Below the pieces are notes generated by a model that saw only the letters and a list, made by a program, of their open reading frames with translations, did no database searches and was not told the DNA's origin. The position numbers and the translations under genes are program-made. Shown piece by piece: positions 42,125 through 51,106 of a stretch of 64,000 nt of DNA (position 1 is the first letter of the stretch; each line of letters starts with the position of its first letter). This DNA is from Centipeda infelix ATCC 43532 (GTDB lineage Bacteria; Bacillota; Negativicutes; Selenomonadales; Selenomonadaceae). The stretch spans positions 508,537-572,536 of the forward strand of contig NZ_JH376799.1 in NCBI RefSeq assembly GCF_000234095.1. The letters run 5' to 3'.

Positions 42125-43456
42125 TTACTGTACGAGCACCGCATCCTTTACGATCTGCGCCATATAGTCGATCTTCTCATCCGTCAGCCCCGGGTAGACA
42201 CCAAGCCAGAACGTATCGTTCATAATGTGGTCGGTCTGTGTGAGTTCTCCCGCAATACGGTAGCCCTCGCCGGTACGCCGCATCTCGTCAAAGCAGGGAT
42301 GCTTCGTCAGATTCCCCGCAAAGAGCATCCGCGTCTGGATGCCATGCTCCTCAATATAGCGTACAATCTTTGCGCGTTCGATACCTTCGCGGCAGGTCAG
42401 CAGGAAGCCAAACCAGCTCGGAGCGGTGTTCTCTGTTGCCTCGGGCAGAACGAAAAAGGCCTCCATATCCGCAAGTGCCGCACGCAGACGAGCGAAGTTG
42501 TGCCGCCGCCCCTCCACGAAGGACGGCAGCTTCTTCAGCTGCGCCACGCCGATTGCCGCCTGCAGATCCGTCGCCTTCAGATTATAGCCGAAATGCGAAT
42601 AGACGTATTTGTGATCGTAGCCGCGCGGCAGCTCTCCGTCCTGTCGGTCGAAACGGCGACCGCAGAGATTGTCCTGGCCCGATGCACAGATGCAGTCACG
42701 CCCCCAGTCGCGCAGGGAGCGTACGATGCGGTGCAGCAGCGCATCATTCGTATAGACCGCACCGCCCTCGCCCATCGTCATATGATGCGGCGGATAGAAG
42801 CTCGACGTACCGATGTCGCCGATCGTCCCCGTATAGTGTGTCTCTCCATGCAGCGTGTACTGCGATCCGAGCGCGTCGCAGTTGTCCTCGACCAGCCACA
42901 GATTGTGCGCGTCACAGAACGACTTCACCGCCGCAAGATCGAACGGATTGCCGAGCGTATGTGCGATCATCACCGCCTTTGTCCGCTCTGAGCGTGCCCC
43001 CTCTAGGAGACTTACATCCACATTGTACGTCGGCAGCATCACATCCACAAAAACGGGTACCGCGCCGTACTGAATGATCGGAGCAACCGTTGTCGGAAAC
43101 CCCGCCGCGACCGTGATAACCTCATCGCCGCGCCGCACAGCCCTCTCTCCGAGGAGTGGGGAGGTGAGTGCCATAAAGGCAAGGAGATTCGCCGACGACC
43201 CCGAATTGACAAGCGAGCAATGCTTCACGCCCAAGAATGCCGCAAGACCGCGCTCGAACTCCTCCGTATAGTGCCCCGCCGTCAGCCAGAATTCCAGCGC
43301 ACTCTCTACAAGACTCTCCATTTCCTCGTGATCGTAGACACGCGCCGCATACGGCAGCCGATCCCCCGGCACAAAGGTCTCCTTCGGCGCATGATATTTT
43401 TCGCAGTATTCCCGCACCAAGGCAAGAATCTCCCCACGCATCTCCTGCTCAGTCAT
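42125..43456 (-). CDS. rfbH: CDP-4-keto-6-deoxy-D-glucose 3-dehydrase
   Basis: About 443 residues, DegT/DnrJ aminotransferase fold but using PMP and an iron-sulfur cluster for C-3 deoxygenation (E1 type). The diagnostic change is a histidine (PPHHMTMGEGGAV) where aminotransferases have the PLP-binding lysine; the cysteine-rich RDWGRDCICASGQDNLCGRR region supplies cluster ligands. It makes the 3,6-dideoxy intermediate from the product of RfbG (53381-54436). The E3 reductase partner (RfbI) is not in the window. The ATG at 43456 has GGAGAG upstream. Confidence 0.93.
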   Translation of the reverse strand: MTEQEMRGEILALVREYCEKYHAPKETFVPGDRLPYAARVYDHEEMESLVESALEFWLTAGHYTEEFERGLAAFLGVKHCSLVNSGSSANLLAFMALTSPLLGERAVRRGDEVITVAAGFPTTVAPIIQYGAVPVFVDVMLPTYNVDVSLLEGARSERTKAVMIAHTLGNPFDLAAVKSFCDAHNLWLVEDNCDALGSQYTLHGETHYTGTIGDIGTSSFYPPHHMTMGEGGAVYTNDALLHRIVRSLRDWGRDCICASGQDNLCGRRFDRQDGELPRGYDHKYVYSHFGYNLKATDLQAAIGVAQLKKLPSFVEGRRHNFARLRAALADMEAFFVLPEATENTAPSWFGFLLTCREGIERAKIVRYIEEHGIQTRMLFAGNLTKHPCFDEMRRTGEGYRIAGELTQTDHIMNDTFWLGVYPGLTDEKIDYMAQIVKDAVLVQ

Positions 43457-43488
43457 GTTGCTCTCCATCCATCAACATTGATTCCTTC

Positions 43489-44382
43489 TCAAGATAAAAG
43501 CCCATACCCGCACCGCAGCCCGTCAACAAAATCCGTCATGGGCTGCCACCCCGTATCACGGCAAATCTTCTCCACAGACGGTTGAAGGGAAAATACATCC
43601 GCATTCGTCGCTCCATAGACGACATCACACTGCGGAGCAATCACCGCCCGCGCCGCCTCGATAAACTCCCGCAAGTGTCTGTATTCGCCATGCGCGATGT
43701 TGTAGATCTCGCCCGTGCGCCCCCGTTCGGCAAGTGCAAAGAGCGCATCCGCAGCATCTGTGGCATAGAGATAGTCCCAATTCTGCGTACCCGAAGAGGA
43801 AAGCGCAAAGGTCTGTTCTGAACGCAGGGATTTCACAAGTGCGGGCAGCATCCGTCCCTCCTGCTCATACTTCCCATAGAGGCTGAACACACGCCCCCAG
43901 ATCCACACGACACCGAGATCTGCCGCACACTGCCGCGAGAGCACACACGCGGCGAGCTTTGCAGCCCCATAGGCGCAAACGGGATGCGGACACGTCTCCT
44001 CCGTGATGACGGCGGTCTGCCGCCCGTACTCCGCCTGTGAGCCCGTACAGATAAAGCGATGGCAGCCAAGGCGCGCCGCCGCCTCCAGTGCCCCAAGCGT
44101 ATCCGCGATGTTCCCGTACTGCGCGGCAAAGTCATAGCGCGTGCCCTGCCATGCGAGATGAAAGAACACATCGCACGGTGTGCCAATCATCTCATCAAGA
44201 CGCGCATAGTCCGACAGGTCGGCTGGTACGATGGTCAGCTGCTCCGACGGAGTAAGGCGTGCATTATGCGGTGAGTTCGGACGCACAACGGCATAGATAT
44301 GTGCATTCTCTTCCTGCATCAGCCGCTCTGTAAGATTGCAGCCGAGAAATCCCGCCGCGCCTGTGATGATATATTTCTTCAT
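43489..44382 (-). CDS. NAD(P)-dependent sugar-nucleotide epimerase/reductase
   Basis: 297 residues, short-chain dehydrogenase fold of the extended type. N-terminal ITGAAGFLGCNL binds NAD(P); the catalytic pair appears as TGSQAEYG and YGAAK. It lies directly before rfbH and most resembles the reductases that finish CDP-dideoxyhexoses (RfbJ, abequose synthase) or branched ones (YerF). The exact product cannot be told by eye. GGGGGA precedes the ATG at 44382; the longer frame to 44454 overlaps pseI. Confidence 0.82.
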   Translation of the reverse strand: MKKYIITGAAGFLGCNLTERLMQEENAHIYAVVRPNSPHNARLTPSEQLTIVPADLSDYARLDEMIGTPCDVFFHLAWQGTRYDFAAQYGNIADTLGALEAAARLGCHRFICTGSQAEYGRQTAVITEETCPHPVCAYGAAKLAACVLSRQCAADLGVVWIWGRVFSLYGKYEQEGRMLPALVKSLRSEQTFALSSSGTQNWDYLYATDAADALFALAERGRTGEIYNIAHGEYRHLREFIEAARAVIAPQCDVVYGATNADVFSLQPSVEKICRDTGWQPMTDFVDGLRCGYGLLS

Positions 44383-44405
44383 GGATCCCCCGTAAATTCC
44401 ATCCT

Positions 44406-45443
44406 CTACCCCAGCAGCTCCCACGACAGCGGCGTACCACGCCGCACATTGCATCCGACCCGTCTGCCGAGCAGGACATCATAGTAGCGCGGCGAGAGTC
44501 CATAGCCGGGACGAATCGCGCGCATATTCCCTTCCGTAATCACATCGCCCGCCTTCATATCCTCGACAATATAGAGACTGCGCCGAAAGACAAGTGACTT
44601 CTCCTCTTGCGGCTGTACCGCGTAGCTGATCTCACCGAGAGCCTCCCACGCTGCACGGCATTCACGCACAAGCAGTGTCATCTCCTCCGGTTCCATCGAG
44701 AACGCGCTGTCCACTCCTCCGTCCGCACGCGCGAGGGTAAAGTGCTTTTCGATCACAGTCGCACCGAGCGCAATGCTCGCCACGGCCGCCCCGATGCCGA
44801 GCGTATGATCCGACAACCCGACATTGCAGCCAAACAACGCCTTCATGTGCGGGATTGTTAGGATATTTGAACCTGCGGGTGTTGCAGGATAACTGCTTGT
44901 GCATTTGAGTAGTGTGATGTCGCTGCATCCGTTTTCACGTGCCGTCCGCACCAGCTCATCCAGATCTGCGACGGTCGCCATCCCCGTCGAGACAATGAGA
45001 GGCTTCCCCGTCCGCGCCACCTTGCGGATGAGCGGCAGATCGGTATTCTCGAACGATGCAATCTTATAGCACGGTGCGCCCAGTTCTTCGAGAAAATCAA
45101 CTGCCGTCACGTCAAACGGGGTGCTAAAACAGATAAGGCCGTGCTCCCGCGCACGGGCAAAGATCTTCTCCTGCCACGCCCACGGTGTATGCGCCTTCTG
45201 ATAGAGCTCGTAGAGTGATGATCCGCACCACGGGCTTTGAGGGTTGGAGATAAAAAAATCCCCTTCATTGAGATCAAGGGTCATCGTATCCGCCGTATAG
45301 GTTTGGAGTTTGATCGCATCAACGCCCGCCTCTGCCGCAGCGTCAACAATGCGGAGCGCACGCTCCAATGATTGATTGTGATTGCCGCTCATCTCTGCAA
45401 TGATGAAGGGCTTCGTCAACGCATTAAATCTCAGATTTTCCAC
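44406..45443 (-). CDS. pseI: pseudaminic acid synthase
   Basis: 345 residues, NeuB family. Condenses 2,4-diacylamino-trideoxy-L-altrose with phosphoenolpyruvate to pseudaminic acid. IIAEMSGNHNQSLERAL is the PseI version of the family motif; metal and PEP contacts KLQTYTADTMT, STGMAT and HFTLAR are present; the last 60 residues form the SAF antifreeze-like domain (EDMKAGDVITEGNMRAIRPG). Start is probably GTG at 45443 with GGAGAG 8 nt upstream; TTG at 45449 is the alternative. Overlaps the pseG fusion by 20 nt. Confidence 0.93.
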   Translation of the reverse strand: MENLRFNALTKPFIIAEMSGNHNQSLERALRIVDAAAEAGVDAIKLQTYTADTMTLDLNEGDFFISNPQSPWCGSSLYELYQKAHTPWAWQEKIFARAREHGLICFSTPFDVTAVDFLEELGAPCYKIASFENTDLPLIRKVARTGKPLIVSTGMATVADLDELVRTARENGCSDITLLKCTSSYPATPAGSNILTIPHMKALFGCNVGLSDHTLGIGAAVASIALGATVIEKHFTLARADGGVDSAFSMEPEEMTLLVRECRAAWEALGEISYAVQPQEEKSLVFRRSLYIVEDMKAGDVITEGNMRAIRPGYGLSPRYYDVLLGRRVGCNVRRGTPLSWELLG

Positions 45444-47037
45444 GGACAAATCTCTCCTTGAACTCTGTGATTGTCATCTCCCACGTAAGCCGTCGCCCCG
45501 CAAGAAACGTCTCCAAATCTTTCTTCGTATGGTAAGTGCCTTTTCCTCGCTGAGGCGTTGTGTTGTAATTTCCGCTCAAAATACGGTCCCAATGTTCCTT
45601 GAACAGGCCAATGATTACATCGATCAATTTTTGATACGATGTAGCAAGGGTGTCCTCTCTCTCATCAAAATCTACAACACGCTGTGCAATGACTGCGCCG
45701 GTATCAAGTCCCTGATCAAGCACATGAATGGTCACACCTTTGGGGGTATCCTCAATAAAGCTCCAAATATTCGGCGATGAACCACGATTCCATGGCAGAT
45801 AGGAGATATGCAGATTGACAATACGTCCCGCAAGCAGTTGAAGAATATCTTCTTTGATGAGATGCACATAGTTGAAGCTGACGACAAGCTGCGGCTTCAG
45901 ACGGTGCAGCATCGCAGGAGTCAGCACACCAGTATAGTGACAGACATTCGCCCGCTCTCCAATCCACGCAAGGAGCGGCAGCGTATTGCTGTTGTTCGTC
46001 AGGAAGAGAACACCGCCTTCCGGCGCTGCATCAAGGAGTGTGCGAGAGGCTGCCCCCCGTCCCTCACGAAAGGCGGTGACTGCGCGGACGAGATCCCCCT
46101 CTGTCACCGCCTCAGCGCATCCGAGGTAGTCGATCAATCCTGCATGTACACAGTTCTCGCAGATCTCGATCTGGTTGTCGGCGATCGCGGTCACAATGGA
46201 GGGCAGCCCGAGAGCAAGACGTTCCCACGTCGTCGTCCCCCCCGCACCGAGGGCGAGATCTGCGGCATTCATCAGCTCCGCCATATTCTCGACCTGACAG
46301 TGATAGCGGATGTTCTTATGATCTGCACATCGTTTGCGAACGCTCTCCATTTGCGGATTCGTTTTTCCCACAACAACGTCGACTTCAACACCATGCATAT
46401 TCATTGAAAACAGTGCACGAAGAGCTTTGCTCGTCTCATCGGTCAGATCGCTGCCGCCGTAAAAGATAAGGATATTGTACAGTTCTCCCGTCCGTCTGCG
46501 CGGCTTTATTTCATAGAATTCATCACGCAAAAGCGCGTGCTGCGGTCCGAGGAGGAGGCGGCATTCATGAGGGACAAGTCCCACGTAACGCTCTGCCGCA
46601 TTTTCATAGAAATTCTGATCGAGCAGGATGTCCGCATCGTGCTGCCGATTCGCAAGATCGTCGATCACCATAATCTCACGCGCGTACGGACGGCAGACAG
46701 TCTCCCATGCAGCATCCAGTGCGTAGTGATCGACAATAAGACGGTCGACCTGCCCCATCGTGCGCAACACAGCTGTCGTCTCCTGTGCGTCCTGCTCCTG
46801 CGTGACGGACAGCCACGCAAGATATCCCGTAAGCATCTGCCGTGATTTCACATACGGCAAAGAGTAAACGGAAAAGCCCGCCTCCTCGACGAAGGTAATG
46901 AGGTTCGACGGGAGCGCCCGCATCACGAAGGAGACCGTATGCCCTTCCCTGCGATATCGCTTGGCGAGCGTCAGACAGCGCATGACGTGACCGCTGCCGA
47001 TCTGTGCCGAAGCATCAACACGGAATACGATGTTCAT
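45424..47037 (-). CDS. pseG: PseG UDP-sugar hydrolase fused to formyltransferase
   Basis: 537 residues with two domains. Residues 1 to about 325 are PseG (VFRVDASAQIGSGHVMRCL, IDDLANRQHDADILLDQNFY, GAGGTTTWERLALGLPSI), which removes UDP from the diacylamino-altrose intermediate. Residues about 335-520 are a formyltransferase: NLHISYLPWNRG with the catalytic Asn/His and LDTGAVI with the catalytic Asp. The usual PseH acetyltransferase is not in the window, so the second domain may N-formylate the 4-amino group, giving a 7-formamido pseudaminic acid. Gene fusion and pathway position are direct; product is inference. Confidence 0.9.
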   Translation of the reverse strand: MNIVFRVDASAQIGSGHVMRCLTLAKRYRREGHTVSFVMRALPSNLITFVEEAGFSVYSLPYVKSRQMLTGYLAWLSVTQEQDAQETTAVLRTMGQVDRLIVDHYALDAAWETVCRPYAREIMVIDDLANRQHDADILLDQNFYENAAERYVGLVPHECRLLLGPQHALLRDEFYEIKPRRRTGELYNILIFYGGSDLTDETSKALRALFSMNMHGVEVDVVVGKTNPQMESVRKRCADHKNIRYHCQVENMAELMNAADLALGAGGTTTWERLALGLPSIVTAIADNQIEICENCVHAGLIDYLGCAEAVTEGDLVRAVTAFREGRGAASRTLLDAAPEGGVLFLTNNSNTLPLLAWIGERANVCHYTGVLTPAMLHRLKPQLVVSFNYVHLIKEDILQLLAGRIVNLHISYLPWNRGSSPNIWSFIEDTPKGVTIHVLDQGLDTGAVIAQRVVDFDEREDTLATSYQKLIDVIIGLFKEHWDRILSGNYNTTPQRGKGTYHTKKDLETFLAGRRLTWEMTITEFKERFVRGKSEI

Positions 47038-47046
47038 TCGGCTCTC

Positions 47047-48846
47047 CTATCGGGCAGATTCTGTCATCTTCCTGCAGCGTTCCATATTTCTCCGCTGCTC
47101 TTCCTCTGGAAGGAACGGGTAGAGATCCTCAAGCTTCGACGAGATCATCTTGCCGTCCGCACCGATGCGGCTCTTGATGATGGGAACGAACTCCACGGCG
47201 GGCGAGCTGACCATATTGATGATGGCAGGCACATCGTCCGCAAGTGCGCGGCGCACGATCTCCTCTGTCTCGTCAGCACACACGATCTCGTAGTAGTCCA
47301 GCCCATATGCCTCAGCAATACTGCAGAGGTTCGGCATGCCGACGCCCGACTCCGGCGTGCAGCCCGCGAACCGTCCCGCAAAATGCATCTGCTGCATGGT
47401 GTAGATCTGCCGATAGCCGTTGTTGCTGTCGATGAAGATCTTGATCGGCAAATCGTACTGGCGCAGGAGGGCAAGCTCCTGTATGTTGTGCTGCAGGCTG
47501 CCGTCCCCCTCGCCGAGGATCGTGCGCTTTTTTCCCGAGGCGATGCACGCGCCGATGGCGCACGGCAGCCCTGTCCCCATGCTCCCGAGCCCGACGGGGC
47601 AGATGTACTCCTGCCCATCGTGCAGCTCGTAGACGTTATAGCCATAGGCAAATGCAGAAGGGGACGCAACATACACGTCATCCGTGCCTGCATACTGATT
47701 GATGTACTTCGTGACCATGTAGCCGTCCGTCAACCCGTCCACGTGGGGAATAACCTCAGAGAGCGCGGGGTACTTCTCCCGCATCTCGTCAGCATAGGCG
47801 ATCCATCCCTGCCAATCGGGCATCTTGCGCATACGGCAAAGATCCGAAAATGCCGCAATAAATGCTACCGCATCCATAACAACCGCCTTGTCGACCGTCA
47901 TGCCGAGCTTTTCGATTTCAGACGGATGGATGTTGACAATCGCCTTGCGTGCATGCGGAGCGAAATTCGCATCGTTGTATGCTGTGAGATAATAGCGCAG
48001 CCCGCTCCCAATGACGAGCAGAAAGTCCGCATTCTGGAGAACATAGTTTGCATAACGCGGCGCAACCATGCCCGCACTTCCATAAAAATAGCGGTCACCG
48101 CCACGATGGAAGAGCCGACGTGCACGGCGCGAGGTTACCGTCGGAATCTGCAATTCGTTCACCATCTGTACGAACGCCTCGCGTGCGCCAGCGAGCATAA
48201 CGCCTGTTCCGGCGAGGATCACGGGACGCTTTGCTGCGGCAAGCATCGCCGCGATTTCCCTCAAGTCCTCCGCATTCGCCGCAGCAGCCTTTTCCTCAGG
48301 CTTGTACCCGCGCAGGGAGCTTGGGTCAATCTCTGCCGCCTGCACGTCGAGCGGGATGTCAACCCAGACCGTGCCCGGTCGATTATGGAGCGCAGTATAT
48401 ACAGCACGCTCCAGAACGTAACGAATATCCGCAGGATCCATCACTGTGACGGCATATTTTGTCACAGATTCAACAATCGGAATGATGCCAACTTCCTGTG
48501 CCCCTGTCTGACGCACACCCGCAAGTGTAGTGATTGTGTCACGCCGCACCTGTCCCGAGATAACAAGCAGCGGCGTCGAGTCGATGTACGCCGAAGCGAG
48601 CGAAGTCACGACATTCGTCGCCCCAGGTCCCGTTGTCGCAAAGACGACACCGAGCTTGTTCGCATACTGCGCGTAGCCGTCAGCGGCAAAACCCGATGCC
48701 TGCTCGTGCAGATTGTAGTATTTGTGGATGCGGTCTTCCTTGGCAAGCGAGTCGAGCAGATGCATAATGCCCCCACCCGAGAGCAGAAACACATCCTGTA
48801 CCTCCCGCCGCCGTAGGAACTCGACAACATAGTCCGACAGTTTCAT
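47047..48846 (-). CDS. ThDP-dependent acetolactate-synthase-like enzyme (YerE-like)
   Basis: 599 residues with the three-part ThDP enzyme fold. The catalytic glutamate lies in NLHEQASGFAADGYAQ, GTGV near the centre belongs to the middle domain, and the ThDP/Mg motif is GEGDGSLQHN to SNNGY. It sits among sugar genes, not with leucine/valine genes, so it is unlikely to be the housekeeping acetolactate synthase. In Yersinia, YerE is such an enzyme and adds an acetyl unit from pyruvate to a CDP-3,6-dideoxy-4-ketohexose. With rfbG and rfbH present, that role fits here. GAGGAGG precedes the ATG. Confidence 0.85.
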   Translation of the reverse strand: MKLSDYVVEFLRRREVQDVFLLSGGGIMHLLDSLAKEDRIHKYYNLHEQASGFAADGYAQYANKLGVVFATTGPGATNVVTSLASAYIDSTPLLVISGQVRRDTITTLAGVRQTGAQEVGIIPIVESVTKYAVTVMDPADIRYVLERAVYTALHNRPGTVWVDIPLDVQAAEIDPSSLRGYKPEEKAAAANAEDLREIAAMLAAAKRPVILAGTGVMLAGAREAFVQMVNELQIPTVTSRRARRLFHRGGDRYFYGSAGMVAPRYANYVLQNADFLLVIGSGLRYYLTAYNDANFAPHARKAIVNIHPSEIEKLGMTVDKAVVMDAVAFIAAFSDLCRMRKMPDWQGWIAYADEMREKYPALSEVIPHVDGLTDGYMVTKYINQYAGTDDVYVASPSAFAYGYNVYELHDGQEYICPVGLGSMGTGLPCAIGACIASGKKRTILGEGDGSLQHNIQELALLRQYDLPIKIFIDSNNGYRQIYTMQQMHFAGRFAGCTPESGVGMPNLCSIAEAYGLDYYEIVCADETEEIVRRALADDVPAIINMVSSPAVEFVPIIKSRIGADGKMISSKLEDLYPFLPEEEQRRNMERCRKMTESAR

Positions 48847-48858
48847 GGCATACCTCCT

Positions 48859-50007
48859 CTATGCAAGCACATCGCGCAATGCCGCAATGATCTCATCCTG
48901 CTGCGCGTCGGTCAGATCATAGTAAAGCGGCAGCGTCAGTGCCTCACGATAGTACTGCTCACTCACGGGGAAATCTCCGTCCCCGAATCCAAGGTCCCGA
49001 TAATACGGCTGCAGATGCACGGGGATGTAGTGGAGGTTCAGCATAACACCGTGCTCCTTCATCCCGGCAAAGATCTCCTGCTTGCTCTTTTTTACACGAT
49101 CAAGATCAAGCCGCACGATATAGAGGTGCCATGACGGATTGGCTTCCGGCAGACAGTAGGGCGTACGAATCGGCAGCCCGTTCAGTTTCTCATGATAACG
49201 CTGGACGAGCTGTCTGCGCCGTGCAACAAACGCATCCAGCTTCGTCATCTGGCTCGCGCCAAGCGCCGCTTGCAGATCCGTCATGCGGTAGTTGCAGCCG
49301 AGCGCAATCTGCTCATAGTACCACGGTTCATCCGCCCCGCGTGTCATACGGGAAGGATCCCGCGTAATGCCGTGACTGCGATAGAGCTGCAATGCGTCGC
49401 AAAGCTCCTGCCGATTCGTCAGAACCATCCCGCCCTCCCCCGTCGTGATGATCTTCACCGGATGAAAGCTGAATACCGTCATATCCGAATATGTGCAGGA
49501 GCCGACTTGATCATTCTGATAAGAGCCACCGATGGCATGAGAAGCATCCTCGATCACGGTGAAACCATACTCCCGCGACAGCTCCCAAATGCGCTGCATC
49601 GCACAGGACTGTCCTGCAAGATGAACAGGAACAACAACCTTCGGCAGCTTCTTTGCCGTCTTGAGTTTCTTCTCAAGTGGCGCGACACTCATATTATAGG
49701 TCTTATCGTCGATATCGACAAAGTCCACGTCTGCACCGCAGTAGCGGGCACAGTTCGCAGACGCAACGAAGGTGACGGGGCTTGTCCAGAGCACATCCCC
49801 TTTCCCCAGCCCTGCCGCCTGACAGGCGATATGCAGTGCCGCTGTCGCATTCGTTACTGCCACGGCGTACGCCGCACCACAATACCCTGCCACCGATCGT
49901 TCAAAACGCTCAATCGCAGGTCCCTGTGTCAGAAAATCGGAGGTCAGAACCTCCCGTACCGCCTCGATATCCTCATTTGTGATATGCTGATGTCCGTAGT
50001 AGATCAT
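48859..50007 (-). CDS. pseC: UDP-4-amino-4,6-dideoxy-N-acetyl-L-altrosamine transaminase
   Basis: About 382 residues, DegT/DnrJ aminotransferase. The PLP lysine lies in SFHPVKIITTGEGG, with VTFVASANCARYCGADVDFV and EDASHAIGG for cofactor binding and the late LNLHYIPVHLQPYYRD block typical of PseC. Acts right after PseB. The start at 50007 has GAGGTG upstream; a TTG at 50019 is less likely. pseB ends 9 nt upstream. Confidence 0.93.
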   Translation of the reverse strand: MIYYGHQHITNEDIEAVREVLTSDFLTQGPAIERFERSVAGYCGAAYAVAVTNATAALHIACQAAGLGKGDVLWTSPVTFVASANCARYCGADVDFVDIDDKTYNMSVAPLEKKLKTAKKLPKVVVPVHLAGQSCAMQRIWELSREYGFTVIEDASHAIGGSYQNDQVGSCTYSDMTVFSFHPVKIITTGEGGMVLTNRQELCDALQLYRSHGITRDPSRMTRGADEPWYYEQIALGCNYRMTDLQAALGASQMTKLDAFVARRRQLVQRYHEKLNGLPIRTPYCLPEANPSWHLYIVRLDLDRVKKSKQEIFAGMKEHGVMLNLHYIPVHLQPYYRDLGFGDGDFPVSEQYYREALTLPLYYDLTDAQQDEIIAALRDVLA

Positions 50008-50015
50008 ACCGCACC

Positions 50016-51011
50016 TCAATATGCCTTCAGCAGTTCGCGCAGATCATCAACGGACAGCCATTCCGTATTCTGCCCCGAGTCGTATTCAAAGCCATCCGGC
50101 ACACGTTTGCCCGTAATGTGGAGGCGGTCCTTGAGTTCTTTATTCCACCAGTAGTCGTTGGGATAGATGATGTAGTGCTTCTCGTATTCAAACGTATGCT
50201 TTGCATCCGCCTTTGTAATCATGCATTCATCGATCTTTTCCCCATCACGGATGCCGACCTCCTTGAGCCCGATCTCATCGCCGCCCATCGCCTTCGCCAG
50301 ATCCACAATCTTAAACGAGGGTATTTTAGAAATGTACGTCTCACCGCCAACACTTTCCTCAAACGCTTTGACAACGAGCTGAACTCCTTCGTCAAGGCTG
50401 ATCCAGAACCGTGTCATGCGGAAGTCCGTGATGGGAAGTTCCTTGGCCCCCTGTTCCAGTTGCGTGCGGAAAAATGGAATCACCGAGCCTCGGCTGCCTG
50501 CGACATTGCCGTAACGCACGACGGAAAACGAGGTTGAGCGCCCACGTGCATAAGCATTTGCCGCAATGAAGAGCTTATCCGATGCCATCTTCGTCGCACC
50601 GTAGAGGTTGACGGGGTTGACGGCCTTATCCGTCGAGAGTGCAATCACCTTCTTCACCTTGCAGTCAAGCGCAGCATCAATGACATTCTGCGCGCCATTG
50701 ATGTTCGTCTGGATCGCCTCGCTCGGATTGTACTCGCAGACGGGCACCTGTTTGAGCGCCGCCGCGTGGATCACGTAGTCAATCTCATGAAATGCACGGC
50801 GCAGACGATCCTTGTCGCGTACATCACCGATGTAGAAGCGCAGCTTGTCCGCATGGTCGCGCAGACGGTCCGCCATCTGCCACTGCTTAAACTCATCCCG
50901 TGAGTATATGACAATCTTTCGCACATCATAATGTTCCAAAAGATATTTTGTCATCACATTCCCAAAGGAGCCCGTACCGCCCGTAATCAATATCGCCTTT
51001 TTATTAAACAT
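50016..51011 (-). CDS. pseB: UDP-N-acetylglucosamine 4,6-dehydratase (inverting)
   Basis: 331 residues. N-terminal ILITGGTGSFGNVMTKYLL binds NADP; HAAALKQVPVCEYNP, STDKAVNPVNLYGATK with the catalytic YxxxK, and RYGNVAGSRGSVIPFF are signatures of the PseB/FlaA1 group. It performs 4,6-dehydration with C-5 inversion, the first step to pseudaminic acid. First gene of the run that continues to 40276. Confidence 0.96.
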   Translation of the reverse strand: MFNKKAILITGGTGSFGNVMTKYLLEHYDVRKIVIYSRDEFKQWQMADRLRDHADKLRFYIGDVRDKDRLRRAFHEIDYVIHAAALKQVPVCEYNPSEAIQTNINGAQNVIDAALDCKVKKVIALSTDKAVNPVNLYGATKMASDKLFIAANAYARGRSTSFSVVRYGNVAGSRGSVIPFFRTQLEQGAKELPITDFRMTRFWISLDEGVQLVVKAFEESVGGETYISKIPSFKIVDLAKAMGGDEIGLKEVGIRDGEKIDECMITKADAKHTFEYEKHYIIYPNDYWWNKELKDRLHITGKRVPDGFEYDSGQNTEWLSVDDLRELLKAY

Positions 51012-51075
51012 TTCATCGCCTCGTTATCTTCTAAATGCCATTTTACGACATCCCAGTCCCATAACCATTACATAA

Positions 51076-51104
51076 ATTATATACCATTTTGTATTCCGGA
51101 AGGA
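51076..51104 (-). promoter_or_regulatory. weak promoter candidate before pseB
   Basis: A perfect TATAAT (51076-51081) on the minus strand in the 95-nt AT-rich gap, but the -35 region (TCCTTC at 17 nt) is poor. Confidence 0.4.
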
Positions 51105-51106
51105 GT

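Noticed and set aside
46939-48816. 625-residue plus-strand open frame
   Set aside because: Antisense of the ThDP enzyme; no motifs.
47047-48846. Housekeeping acetolactate synthase (ilvB)
   Set aside because: No small subunit or branched-chain amino acid genes nearby; surrounded on both sides by sugar-nucleotide genes.
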